Part shown: piece by piece, positions 9,567-17,641 of the stretch
Numbering within the stretch: position 1 is the first letter of the stretch
How the letters are laid out: the number at the start of each line of letters is the position of its first letter
Assembly: GCF_003201875.1 (NCBI RefSeq)
Contig: NZ_QJKD01000010.1
Span: 186,001 to 250,000, forward strand
Length of the DNA stretch: 64,000 nt
From: Hungatella effluvii
GTDB taxonomy: Bacteria > Bacillota > Clostridia > Lachnospirales > Lachnospiraceae
Reading direction: 5' to 3'
Notes under the pieces: model-generated
Database searches by the model: none
The model's input: only the letters and a program-made list of their open reading frames with translations
What the model was told of the DNA's origin: nothing
Translations under genes and position numbers: made by a program

Positions 9567-9586
9567 GCCGGTTGGCGCCCACCGGT
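9567..9586 (-). promoter_or_regulatory. Small GC-rich hairpin in the binding-protein leader
   Basis: ACCGGT and ACCGG arms surround the palindrome GGCGCC about 55 nt upstream of the GTG start. The rest of 9513-9760 is AT-rich leader and promoter region. It contains inverted copies of GTTGAAATAA near 9650 and 9735 that could be activator sites, but I could not fix a convincing -35/-10 pair. Confidence 0.3.
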
Positions 9587-9767
9587 CATCGCTATTTCCT
9601 GTTAATTTCAGCATACTCCCGCCAATCTCTGTTTGTCTATCTCTTATTGTTGAAATAATTATTATTTTTCTTCATTTTTTCTGCTAAATCAGCTGTTTTA
9701 TACTCTTTTTCAACAAACAGTGGTCGTTTTTTTATTTCAACCATCTGAATTTGAAATTCAACAAAAC

Positions 9768-9808
9768 GAGAGACATAAGGATTTCAATCGGAAATCTTAA
9801 TGTCTCTC
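9768..9808 (-). terminator. Intrinsic terminator of the AraC regulator gene
   Basis: An 18-bp stem (GAGAGACAT...GATTTC with its near-perfect complement) has loop CGATT (minus strand) and is followed on the minus strand by CGTTTTG. It lies 42 nt past the stop of the AraC gene at 9851. Confidence 0.6.
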
Positions 9809-9850
9809 TGATGTTAAAACTATTACACCGGCTCTGCCTAATTTTTTTAC

Positions 9851-11800
9851 TTATCCCTGACGCTTTTTCTCCCGGTACTCCTTTGGCGTCATTCCCTCAT
9901 ACTTTTTAAACATATTGATAAAGACGGTACTGTTGCCATAACGGAGTATCTCGGCTATCTCACTGATTTTTTTATCACTTTCCGATAAGAGTTCCCTGGC
10001 TTTTTCCAATTTTAACTGGTCTACATACTGTGAAATACTAGTGTCCATATTTTTCTTAAAAAAATGGCTCAAATTTGATATAGATGTACCAAAACATGCT
10101 GCCATATATTTTACCGTAAAATTCTCATCCAGATAATGTTCATGCATATAAGTCAACACGTCGGCAATATTCTTCTTTCGATACCCGGAATCCGCTGCCT
10201 CGCCCTTCTGGGGAACCATCTCTCTTTTCATTAGCGCGGACTCCAGAAGCTCCCGCACTGCATTCCGGTAACCCTTTTGATTAGAATCATACAGAATCTC
10301 AGTATCCAGATTCAACAGACGGGCCACTTCACTGCCAACCAATACTGCCACTGCTTCGTCGGCTTCAGACACCGCTATCTCCAGTTCTTTTAAAAGAACT
10401 CCCTTGCGGGCATCATCGCCGAGAGCTGCCGCCTCTTTTAATGCCTCCAGTTCCATTTTCGGATAACTGCCGTTTTGATACTGTTCCCGCCTGATCTCTC
10501 TCATGATCTCTTCATAAGAAGCCTTAATCATCCCGGTATTCTCCGTAATCTCGCCTGCCTTAAACTCTGCTCCGCGATTCTCAAACTCCGTCAGCGCCCC
10601 GGCTGCGGCCTCCCTCTCTTCGTCTGAACAGACCAGATAGACGCACATGTTCTCAAAGATACCAATTGCGTATGCGTTGGAACATCCCTCCTGCCGGCTC
10701 AGCCCCTCAAGCCATAAATTCAGTTCTTCATTCTCTTTTATCTTTTGAAAAACTATAATATATTTCCATTTTCGATTTAAAAGAATACCGTTTTCAAGAC
10801 ATTTTTCCCACAAAAAATCGCCTTTCTCTACCTTCACACTCAACAGTTCATAGAGACAACTTTCCGCACGCAGCTCATTGCGTTCTCCCTTCAGCAGAGC
10901 ATTGTGTGTCATCAGGTCCTGAAACATCGTATACCGCTTTCTGGAATAATAAAGTGCAAGAATGATGCCTATCAACAAGGAGCAGCATAGCCATATTCCG
11001 TAACTCTTGAAGTAAATCCACGCATCCTTAGATGCCTCTTTTTTTGAAAGGATGCTCCAAACATTAAAGCCGGCGTCCATATCCATATAATAAGCTTCGT
11101 ACCATTTTTCTTCAATTTCATTTAAATCTGTTCCCGATGTACTGTAAATGGTTTTTCCCAAATAAGTGATTCCGGTAATCCCCTCTTCCTTTAGCTGTGA
11201 GAACTGCTCCTTCAGTTTTTCATCCCGGATTGTATATAGCAAATATCTCCCCTTATCGCCATCCTGTGCCGCCGGATCGCTCAGCTGATAGAGCAATACA
11301 ATTCCACTGCTGCTTCCTCCGTAAAGCTCTGCTCTTCCCGCAGCCAGCCCCTGCCCATTCGTCTGCTCCAACAAATTTTTATCAAGCCGGCACTGCTTGG
11401 AGAAAAACAGAGTCTCGCCCATAGTGCCGCCGGAAGTAAATACCTTTTTTAGATTCGCATTGTAGAAATAGATACGCTCAACAAAAGGAAACAGGGATTC
11501 TTTTTGTTTTAAATCATTTATTATATCCAGATAAGAATCCGGGAAATCACTTTCATATCTGCTATATACTTTGCTGTAACGGAAATCTGTATTATATGTC
11601 GTAATTACTGAAACCTGTTGCTTCCAGTAATCTACCTGCTTCTCCATTGTTATGTATATTTCATTTACCAACTTTTCATAATGCTGTTTTCTCACAAGCC
11701 CGAACACACTGAGGCTGATTACCATCATTGGAATCAGTAATATAATATTATAGGTAATAATAAACTGCATAAAACTTATATTTTTCTGTTGTTTTACCAT
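9851..11800 (-). CDS. Membrane-anchored AraC-family regulator with extracellular sensor
   Basis: A 649-residue regulator. Residues about 10-35 are a transmembrane helix, followed by an extracellular sensor region of roughly 240 residues, then a second helix (GIWLCCSLLIGIILALYY) and a cytoplasmic linker. The last 100 residues hold two HTH motifs of the AraC type (FTVKYMAACFGTSISNLSHF and ISEIAEILRYGNSTVFINMF, ending in GMTPKEYREKK). This architecture is common next to LplABC transport genes, where the sensor responds to an extracellular glycan. GGAG precedes the ATG at 11800. It most likely activates the transporter/sulfatase operon just downstream. Confidence 0.88.
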   Translation of the reverse strand: MVKQQKNISFMQFIITYNIILLIPMMVISLSVFGLVRKQHYEKLVNEIYITMEKQVDYWKQQVSVITTYNTDFRYSKVYSRYESDFPDSYLDIINDLKQKESLFPFVERIYFYNANLKKVFTSGGTMGETLFFSKQCRLDKNLLEQTNGQGLAAGRAELYGGSSSGIVLLYQLSDPAAQDGDKGRYLLYTIRDEKLKEQFSQLKEEGITGITYLGKTIYSTSGTDLNEIEEKWYEAYYMDMDAGFNVWSILSKKEASKDAWIYFKSYGIWLCCSLLIGIILALYYSRKRYTMFQDLMTHNALLKGERNELRAESCLYELLSVKVEKGDFLWEKCLENGILLNRKWKYIIVFQKIKENEELNLWLEGLSRQEGCSNAYAIGIFENMCVYLVCSDEEREAAAGALTEFENRGAEFKAGEITENTGMIKASYEEIMREIRREQYQNGSYPKMELEALKEAAALGDDARKGVLLKELEIAVSEADEAVAVLVGSEVARLLNLDTEILYDSNQKGYRNAVRELLESALMKREMVPQKGEAADSGYRKKNIADVLTYMHEHYLDENFTVKYMAACFGTSISNLSHFFKKNMDTSISQYVDQLKLEKARELLSESDKKISEIAEILRYGNSTVFINMFKKYEGMTPKEYREKKRQG

Positions 11801-11827
11801 ATCTTCTCCTACTTCATATAAAGCCAT

Positions 11828-12009
11828 TTAAGGGCTTCACTAAGTCTTGCAACAGACCGCATCTCTAATGGGAAGCGATCCCCACTGCTGCTTATGTAAA
11901 GTTCTCAGTACCCCTAACGGTGAAAACCCTCTTTATCTGCTACAATTATATGCTATATTGGACTATTTTTAAATAGAAAGTTCAGCATTTATAATATATG
12001 GCATTATAA
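11828..12009. other. Intergenic region with possible AraC-gene promoter
   Basis: No gene seen. On the minus strand TTTAAA and TATAAT (17 bp apart, around 11945-11975) are a plausible weak promoter for the AraC gene, next to the small palindrome CTATTTAAAAATAG. Nothing else was recognised. Confidence 0.3.
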
Positions 12010-12042
12010 TAGAGGACATACCCTTTAGGGATACCTCCTCTA
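12010..12042 (-). terminator. Hairpin terminator of the DUF3796/XRE operon
   Basis: TAGAGGA and TCCTCTA with inner TATCCC/GGGTAT arms and a short TAAA loop, followed on the minus strand by TTATAAT. It lies about 100 nt past the XRE stop codon at 12147. Confidence 0.5.
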
Positions 12043-12146
12043 TGACTGAAAATTTATAAGATATAATGCTATATGTCCGCCCTTCCCCAGCTTCGAAACA
12101 TCTTTAGTCATTCTGCCATACCCTCACAGTACAGCTGTCTAATTGG

Positions 12147-12353
12147 CTATTCCTCATCGAAAATAAACAGAACCTCAATCGGTGCTTCCACTTCTCTAGA
12201 TATATCAATCGCCAGCTTCAGCGATGGATTGTATCTGCCCGCTTCCAGGCGCATGATAGTTTCCCGTCTTACACCGACTTTTTCAGCCAGTTGTTCCTGG
12301 GTCATCTCCTTCAGTTGTCTGTACTTCTTAAGATTGCATGTAAATTCCCCCAT
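12147..12353 (-). CDS. Small XRE-family HTH regulator
   Basis: A 68-residue protein that is almost entirely one HTH domain: YRQLKEMTQEQLAEKVGVRR followed by ETIMRLEAGRYNPSLKLA. This matches the compact XRE regulators usually paired with a small membrane protein. The start has GGAG 7 nt upstream, formed by the last codons of the preceding gene; the two genes are 2 nt apart. It probably represses its own operon through the palindrome at 12811-12849. Confidence 0.92.
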   Translation of the reverse strand: MGEFTCNLKKYRQLKEMTQEQLAEKVGVRRETIMRLEAGRYNPSLKLAIDISREVEAPIEVLFIFDEE

Positions 12354-12355
12354 GG

Positions 12356-12796
12356 CTACTCTCCATTTTCAAAACGGTACAGCAGGTACTGTTGAAGAAA
12401 CAGCGATAAGCCAAATGCAAAACCGATAACAGCAATTAAAAGTTTTAGCATCACATATGGATTATTGATCCGAAATGCCGACATAGAAAGAAGCGCCACA
12501 GCAATAATCAGGGTAAGGGCCACTTTGTTAGCCATAGCACTGGCTCTGTTCTCGTTGGCTAAATAACGCTCATCAATCATCGTACCGGACATCTTCCCCT
12601 CATAGTAAAAACCGAAAAATCCAAAAAAGCAGAAAAATATCAGCGGAAATGGTACAGGCAAAATACCCTCTTCACGAAAAAACTGGGGCAGAAAACCCAG
12701 AAATCCCGACAACCCCAAAAAACCTAACAGCCCCATCTTCGGACTGATTTTTCTGGTAAATGTGGGTTTTTGACCCGCGGAGTATTTATTATTCAT
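12356..12796 (-). CDS. DUF3796-type small membrane protein
   Basis: A 146-residue protein with an FG/LG-rich hydrophobic half (GLLGFLGLSGFLGFLPQFF, then FPLIFFCFFGFFGFYYEGKM) and two more C-terminal spans. It resembles DUF3796 proteins, which occur next to small XRE regulators in Firmicutes; their function is unknown. AAGGAGG lies 6 nt before the ATG. It is first in a two-gene operon with the XRE regulator. Confidence 0.75.
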   Translation of the reverse strand: MNNKYSAGQKPTFTRKISPKMGLLGFLGLSGFLGFLPQFFREEGILPVPFPLIFFCFFGFFGFYYEGKMSGTMIDERYLANENRASAMANKVALTLIIAVALLSMSAFRINNPYVMLKLLIAVIGFAFGLSLFLQQYLLYRFENGE

Positions 12797-12810
12797 GGCA
12801 GCCTCCTTTT

Positions 12811-12849
12811 AGTGATATATTTATCTCTTTATAGGATAAATATATCACT
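12811..12849 (-). promoter_or_regulatory. Palindromic operator overlapping the DUF3796/XRE promoter
   Basis: Perfect 15-bp arms AGTGATATATTTATC (12811-12825) and its complement (12835-12849) are separated by 9 bp. On the minus strand the upstream arm overlaps the -10 hexamer (about 12839-12845). The -35 TTGACA (12863-12868) is 17-18 bp away. A regulator bound here would block transcription of the XRE operon. Confidence 0.7.
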
Positions 12850-12862
12850 TTTCTGTACTGAT

Positions 12863-12868
12863 TGTCAA
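12863..12868 (-). promoter_or_regulatory. -35 box of the DUF3796/XRE promoter
   Basis: Consensus TTGACA on the minus strand, paired with TATATT or ATATAT inside the operator arm. Confidence 0.6.
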
Positions 12869-12967
12869 CCCCCTTGCTTTTGAATTCTGCTTACTATCAT
12901 TTATAGTCTTCACTTGTAATCTATCTTTTACTATTCCCTTCGAATCCAGCCCTTCCGCCAGCATCAT

Positions 12968-13828
12968 CTACAAATCTACGGTGGCGATTCTTGGTTCAAA
13001 ACAACAAGCCGGACGGACGCAAATAATCCTTACACCACTGGCTCTCTGAGGACCAACCTTCATAAATGTAGCGATTACACTGGTCTTTCCATGGAGTCCA
13101 AGCGGACCGATATCAGCCTCATTCACCCTTCTGGTAATCTCCTGCTCCATTTCCGACTGAACATCGAATTTTCCATCCACCTGCGCCTGAAGCATCATGG
13201 ATGTTGCTTCAAAATGGCTTCTGCCAATGCCAACTGCAAGAGTACATGGAGAACAGCCCAATTGAGAGACTCCCTCAATCGCCCACTTTACGATTTCATT
13301 CAGCACCACATCTGTGCTGTGCTTATGAAATACACGATACGTTTTTCCTCTGATCGCAGGACCACCACCAAACATCAGTATATGAAGCCTTACGACATTA
13401 TCTCTACATCGCCTGATAAGTATCGGAGCCGGCTCCACACCTGCACTTTCTGGATTTAAACCACCAGATTGGTCGATTCTCTGACTGTCATCTCCCATAA
13501 TCGCCATAGGACGTCCTGGCAGTTTTTGTAGTCCTTGTGCTATACCTTCCTTGATAGCATCCAGCATCCGTCCACTTACTGCCGCATCTGGCCCTACTTC
13601 AAGTACCATATGCGGGATTCCAGTATCGTCGCAAAGAGGGCTATGATTCTTTTCTGCTGCATTGGCATTCTCCAATATAGTCTCAAGAACCCACTTTGCC
13701 TTCTCATTGGTTTCATTAGCTATCGCTTTTCGATAAGCTTCTTTCTTATCCTCTCGAAACGTTGACCCTGCCTCTACCAGCATGTTTCGGACAAGAGAAA
13801 CTGTCTTTTCATAACTAAATTCACTCAT
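12968..13828 (-). CDS. Fumarase/tartrate dehydratase-like alpha subunit
   Basis: A 286-residue class I (iron-sulfur) hydro-lyase alpha subunit. Likely cluster cysteines are in PLCDDTGIPH, QLGCSPCTLAVGIGR and the C-terminal CVRPACCFEPR. DNVVRLHILMFGGGPA replaces the usual fumarase stretch, so the substrate need not be fumarate or tartrate. The ATG at 13828 has GGAGGAG 7 nt upstream and overlaps the beta-subunit stop by 8 nt, implying translational coupling. It is the last gene of the glycan-linked block; no clear terminator follows before 12870. Confidence 0.85.
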   Translation of the reverse strand: MSEFSYEKTVSLVRNMLVEAGSTFREDKKEAYRKAIANETNEKAKWVLETILENANAAEKNHSPLCDDTGIPHMVLEVGPDAAVSGRMLDAIKEGIAQGLQKLPGRPMAIMGDDSQRIDQSGGLNPESAGVEPAPILIRRCRDNVVRLHILMFGGGPAIRGKTYRVFHKHSTDVVLNEIVKWAIEGVSQLGCSPCTLAVGIGRSHFEATSMMLQAQVDGKFDVQSEMEQEITRRVNEADIGPLGLHGKTSVIATFMKVGPQRASGVRIICVRPACCFEPRIATVDL

Positions 13829-14330
13829 AGATACTCCTCCCATGCGCTGCTGCAATAATAGCAGGATACCCATTCACCTTAAGCCGATACAAGGCCTCCA
13901 TCCCCAATTCCGGAAAAGCAATCAATGTCTGTTCTGTCGTCTTATCCCCTAACAGCGCCGTCACTGGGGGGATTACCGCATACACCGCATTGTTTATATC
14001 CAAGGCCTTTATCGTTTCTTTATGAATCTGGCCCTTTCCAAGATGCAGCTTCACACCAGCCTTTGACAGTGGCTCTATACTGCTCTCGATTTCCAGTTTA
14101 TTACTCGATGTAGGACCTACTCCCGCCGGGCTCACTGCTGTATGAAAAATAACACTTCCTTTTAAATCATACCCGAGTGTATGAGACTTGCTTTCTTCAA
14201 TCAGCCTAACCACCTTCGGCAGCACAGCATCCCGTCCACAAAGAATATATCCTGTAATCAGCACGGTATCCCCAACCTGCAGACTTGCTGCCGCCACTTC
14301 AGAAATCGGTGTGTTTATCTCAATCTCCAT
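13821..14330 (-). CDS. Fumarase/tartrate dehydratase-like beta subunit, divergent
   Basis: A 169-residue beta subunit. GDTVLITGYILCGRDAVLPK, SPAGVGPTSSNK, LGKGQIHKET and FPELGMEALYRLKVNGYPA follow the fumarase beta fold. At the active-site loop, where fumarases and tartrate dehydratases carry TSGRMDxYTP, this protein has TSSNKLEIESS, and the usual AHKR after the RDA motif is also changed. I infer a different hydroxy-acid substrate. The ATG at 14330 is chosen over an upstream TTG because GGAGG lies 6 nt before it. Confidence 0.82.
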   Translation of the reverse strand: MEIEINTPISEVAAASLQVGDTVLITGYILCGRDAVLPKVVRLIEESKSHTLGYDLKGSVIFHTAVSPAGVGPTSSNKLEIESSIEPLSKAGVKLHLGKGQIHKETIKALDINNAVYAVIPPVTALLGDKTTEQTLIAFPELGMEALYRLKVNGYPAIIAAAHGRSIYE

Positions 14331-14378
14331 AGTGTCCTCCAATCCTTTTCCACTGTGTTGGTTCCCTGCCCAGGCCCT

Positions 14379-15527
14379 TTAGTCATTGACTGCAAAAAGT
14401 CTCACATATGCGCCTTCGTTTTCAATCACGCCAAAAGCACGCGCGCGATTATAGATCTTCACCGCCCAATTTGTATGCGGCTTGATCTCGTTCATTTTAT
14501 TCGCACCACTGCCTTTTACCACACCGCCTTCACTATGGCCAAGGATCATACACGCATCATCATACTCTTCCTTCGTAACTGCCATCAGCGCATTGACAAA
14601 TTTGACATGTGTCGGATGAATCACGGTACGTCCTACAAAGCCGTTGGCTTTGTCCAGAATCACTTCGCGAAGAAGACCATCTATCTCATTGTTCACAATT
14701 GGCAGCCGCTTCATCAGATAATCTTCCAGCCCATGTTTCGGAAGTTCTTCAAACATTAATTCCTTCGGCGCACGGAAATACTCCCATACAGGTCCGGAAA
14801 TCACATAATCGTTATCCCGTCCACAGACATTGATAATATCTGTCAGGCATTCGCGGACGGTCATAATGTCGTAAATGGAATAATCAACACCCCTGCGCAC
14901 GCCAAATACTGAGGAGAAATCTGTACCGCCAACCCGTACCTGTAAGACCAGTTCGCGATATTTGTCAAGAATCTTCTTGATACCTACCAATTCCGATATA
15001 CGTGTCTCCTTGTAGGCTACTTCCGAGTCCTCAATGATTGGCATGCCATACAAAATCTCCTCAAGGCGGTCGTTTAGATCCTGCAAATAAGCAAAATATT
15101 CGTACCCATTTTCTGCATTAAACTTAGGGAAATTAATGCCGCACAGCGATCGCGCTTGTTTTTTGGTCAGGCCCTGTCCAAAATGTTTAAATTGTGTGAG
15201 ATTACGTATGCGCACAAAAATAAGCGGAACCGCTTCCGGCGCCAGATTCCCCTTATCCACAGCATCCGTTACCGTATCCAAAAGCCGGTATACATTCTGC
15301 TCTGCTTCCTCCACCCGATCTTCCGGACAAGCATCCTCAAAGCACAAAACAATGGTCGTAAGTCCAGGCATAGCACCTCCAAGGATCTTCGGTGCAAAAT
15401 CCTTGATACCAGGCATATACATCGTAGCGCCAAGGCAATACTGCAGCAGCTCCCTATCGGTATATTTATTGAATTCCTCCGGTTCTACTAAAAACTTGAA
15501 ATCTTTGTTATATAGATGGTGTCTCAT
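14379..15527 (-). CDS. HpcH/HpaI aldolase / citrate-lyase-like protein
   Basis: A 382-residue protein resembling the CitE/HpcH C-C bond lyases, nearest to the longer branch with RHHLYNKDFKFL at the N-terminus. TTIVLCFEDACPEDR contains the acidic pair that binds Mg in CitE-type enzymes, PLIFVRIRN supplies the conserved Arg strand, and GFVGRTVIHPTHVKFVN is the typical C-terminal signature. It would cleave or form a bond next to a carboxylate or CoA thioester; the real substrate is unknown. AAGGAT lies before the ATG. Its neighbours are the TIM-barrel gene and the dehydratase subunits. Confidence 0.75.
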   Translation of the reverse strand: MRHHLYNKDFKFLVEPEEFNKYTDRELLQYCLGATMYMPGIKDFAPKILGGAMPGLTTIVLCFEDACPEDRVEEAEQNVYRLLDTVTDAVDKGNLAPEAVPLIFVRIRNLTQFKHFGQGLTKKQARSLCGINFPKFNAENGYEYFAYLQDLNDRLEEILYGMPIIEDSEVAYKETRISELVGIKKILDKYRELVLQVRVGGTDFSSVFGVRRGVDYSIYDIMTVRECLTDIINVCGRDNDYVISGPVWEYFRAPKELMFEELPKHGLEDYLMKRLPIVNNEIDGLLREVILDKANGFVGRTVIHPTHVKFVNALMAVTKEEYDDACMILGHSEGGVVKGSGANKMNEIKPHTNWAVKIYNRARAFGVIENEGAYVRLFAVND

Positions 15528-15573
15528 CTTTTTTATCCTTTTCTTCTATGTATTTTATCATTGCTTGACTTTT

Positions 15574-16476
15574 CTATATTAAGCTCCCCTTCGGTGACCA
15601 CACAGCCTCCGGATAATACTCGTCAATCATACGTTTCACAAGCACGCACTGCTTTGCCCTCTTTCTAGCGTCATCCTCCGTGCTGTCCCAGCTGTGTGTA
15701 GCCGCAACAGAGCCTCCTGTTTTTAAATAGAGCGGTGCTGCGATCCGTATCATATCCGGCACCTCATAGTGACGGATAAACCCACCCGTGGACTTCGGAT
15801 TTTCAGTATGAATGTCAATCGGACAGTCCACTGCCTGACGCATTGCCGCCAACATTTGGAGCTGTATATCACGAACTGGATTGATGGAATCAGCACCAAT
15901 GCTCTCCAGCACCTTTGCCGATGCCGGGTTACCATGGCCGGCATGAGCCGATACCTTAAAATGACAGTCCGCGGGGATCTCCCCTTCCTTTCTCATCTGA
16001 TCCAGCACCCACAGGCAGCCTTCATCGTAAACGAGGAATCCCCTGCAACCGATTCCAGCAGCCCGTTTTACATCTTCTACTGCTCTTACGATCTGCTCCT
16101 GCCCTCGAAGACGGTACCCCATACGGACTCCTTCTTCGGTATGGACCGAAGCAGATGTATCTGTCGTTGCTCTTGGCCCTATGGCAAGGATCAGATCTGT
16201 CTCCCATTTATGTGCAAGCTCTACCATCCTCTCGATTTCTTCATCCGTAAGGCGCATAATTCCCTGTGTTTGTGTTACTCTGTGAAGATAAAGTCCATAG
16301 GAATCCATTGCCTCCAGAAGTGCCCTCATCACTTTCGGTCCCTGAATTCCCGGAACCTCAAATCGATACTGCCCATTGTCTTTAAATCGTTTTTTTGATT
16401 CAGGAAGGTCATAAGCATCCCCTCCTGGCAGACCGATTGTTTTTAGAAATTCTCTCGTTTTGTCCATACTGTTCAT
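15574..16476 (-). CDS. Unassigned protein, probable TIM barrel
   Basis: A 300-residue soluble protein I cannot place in a family with confidence. Recurring beta-alpha segments (DLILAIGPRA, IGCRGFLVYDEGCLW, CHFKVSAHAGHGN, IGADSINPVRD, CPIDIHTENP) and conserved-looking His, Asp and Glu at strand ends suggest a TIM-barrel enzyme, possibly distantly U32-like. It lacks the EDK motif of PEP mutases. AAAGGATGG stands before the ATG. It is embedded between the decarboxylase-like and lyase-like genes, so it probably catalyses a step of the same pathway. Confidence 0.6.
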   Translation of the reverse strand: MNSMDKTREFLKTIGLPGGDAYDLPESKKRFKDNGQYRFEVPGIQGPKVMRALLEAMDSYGLYLHRVTQTQGIMRLTDEEIERMVELAHKWETDLILAIGPRATTDTSASVHTEEGVRMGYRLRGQEQIVRAVEDVKRAAGIGCRGFLVYDEGCLWVLDQMRKEGEIPADCHFKVSAHAGHGNPASAKVLESIGADSINPVRDIQLQMLAAMRQAVDCPIDIHTENPKSTGGFIRHYEVPDMIRIAAPLYLKTGGSVAATHSWDSTEDDARKRAKQCVLVKRMIDEYYPEAVWSPKGSLI

Positions 16477-16512
16477 CGTCTATCCATCCTTTCACTCAAG
16501 ATAACTCACACA

Positions 16513-17637
16513 TTATCTATTCAATTCTTCTATCATGGCATCAATGGCTTCTCTATGGGAAAAATCCAGCGGAGGCAGTTTTCCACTCAGCCCTTTATGA
16601 ATACGCACATCAATAAAAGAAGCTTTTCCACAGTCTTTCAACGCAGCGAGTGCAGCGATCAGTTCCTCTTTTCCCGTCACAGGATGATGCACCGTTTCAT
16701 ATCCGCAGGCCTCCGCGATCTTTGTAAAGTCAATTTTATAACCAGCAGATGGCTGGCCTCCTACCGATTCATGTGCGCCATTGTTCAGAATAATATGTAA
16801 ATAATTCGGCACATGCAGCTTACTAACCATAGTCATGGCACCCATATGCATCATAGCAGCAGAATCGCCATCCAATACCACTACCTTTCTCTCCGGTTTT
16901 TCCAATGCTATTCCTAATGCTACAGAAGAAGCATGCCCCATAGAACCGACATTCAGGAAATCGTTTTCCTTGCTTTCATTTCTTCTTTCACGCAGAAAGA
17001 ATAACTCCCTAGTAGCCCGACCAGTTGTTGCAGAATAAACAGTGTCCTTCGGCATTTGATCCAAAATCACCTCTATGGCCGCCTCGCGGCTCAAGGGATA
17101 AACAGTCTCTTTGTTGTTTATCTTCTCCCCAGCCATGACCTCCTTGGGGGCAATCAGTGCATACGGTTTGCGGTTAATCTTACAGTAATCGACGGCGTAC
17201 TTGATACTCTCTATGAATTGGTTACTATTATCGGAAAGCACACGGTAAGGAATATGCATAATATCCAGAAGTCCCTGTGTAATCTCCCCCTGCAGTTCAT
17301 GTTGTGGCCAATCCCCTGTCCCCGGCTGTCCACGCCAGCCAATTAGTAAAATCATCGGAACGGAATAAACATGCTCATCTACAAGTGATGCCAGGGGATT
17401 CACGATATTTCCCATACCACTGTTCTGTAGATAAACCAAAGGAATCTCTTTGCTTGCAAAATAGTGACCTGCTGCAATCCCCACCGCGTTTCCCTCATTG
17501 GCAGCAATAATATTCCGGGCTGGAAAGTTATTAAGCGCATAGTTGCAAAATCCGTTCAGATAAGAATCTGGTACTCCTGTAAAAAAAGTCACTCCATGCT
17601 TTCTTAATACATCAAATACAAGTCTTTGATCTAACAT
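16513..17637 (-). CDS. Phosphonopyruvate-decarboxylase-like TPP enzyme (AepY-like)
   Basis: A 374-residue TPP-dependent decarboxylase. FFTGVPDSYLNGFCNY, AANEGNAVGIAAGHYFA, QNSGMGNIVNPL and the TPP/Mg motif DGDSAAMMHMG...LNNGAHESVGGQPS follow phosphonopyruvate decarboxylase closely. That enzyme turns 3-phosphonopyruvate into phosphonoacetaldehyde; sulfopyruvate decarboxylases are relatives. No PEP mutase or AEP transaminase gene is in the window, so the substrate could be another 3-substituted pyruvate. The ATG at 17637 is used because it matches the family N-terminus and follows GGAGGAG; the longer frame overlaps the reductase gene. Confidence 0.85.
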   Translation of the reverse strand: MLDQRLVFDVLRKHGVTFFTGVPDSYLNGFCNYALNNFPARNIIAANEGNAVGIAAGHYFASKEIPLVYLQNSGMGNIVNPLASLVDEHVYSVPMILLIGWRGQPGTGDWPQHELQGEITQGLLDIMHIPYRVLSDNSNQFIESIKYAVDYCKINRKPYALIAPKEVMAGEKINNKETVYPLSREAAIEVILDQMPKDTVYSATTGRATRELFFLRERRNESKENDFLNVGSMGHASSVALGIALEKPERKVVVLDGDSAAMMHMGAMTMVSKLHVPNYLHIILNNGAHESVGGQPSAGYKIDFTKIAEACGYETVHHPVTGKEELIAALAALKDCGKASFIDVRIHKGLSGKLPPLDFSHREAIDAMIEELNR

Positions 17638-17641
17638 TTTA

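Noticed and set aside
12968..14330. A housekeeping fumarase for the TCA cycle
   Set aside because: The altered beta-subunit loop and the location at the end of a specialised cluster argue against it, although it cannot be excluded.
15574..16476. PEP mutase for a phosphonate pathway
   Set aside because: The EDK active-site motif of PEP mutases is absent from this protein and from the HpcH-like neighbour.
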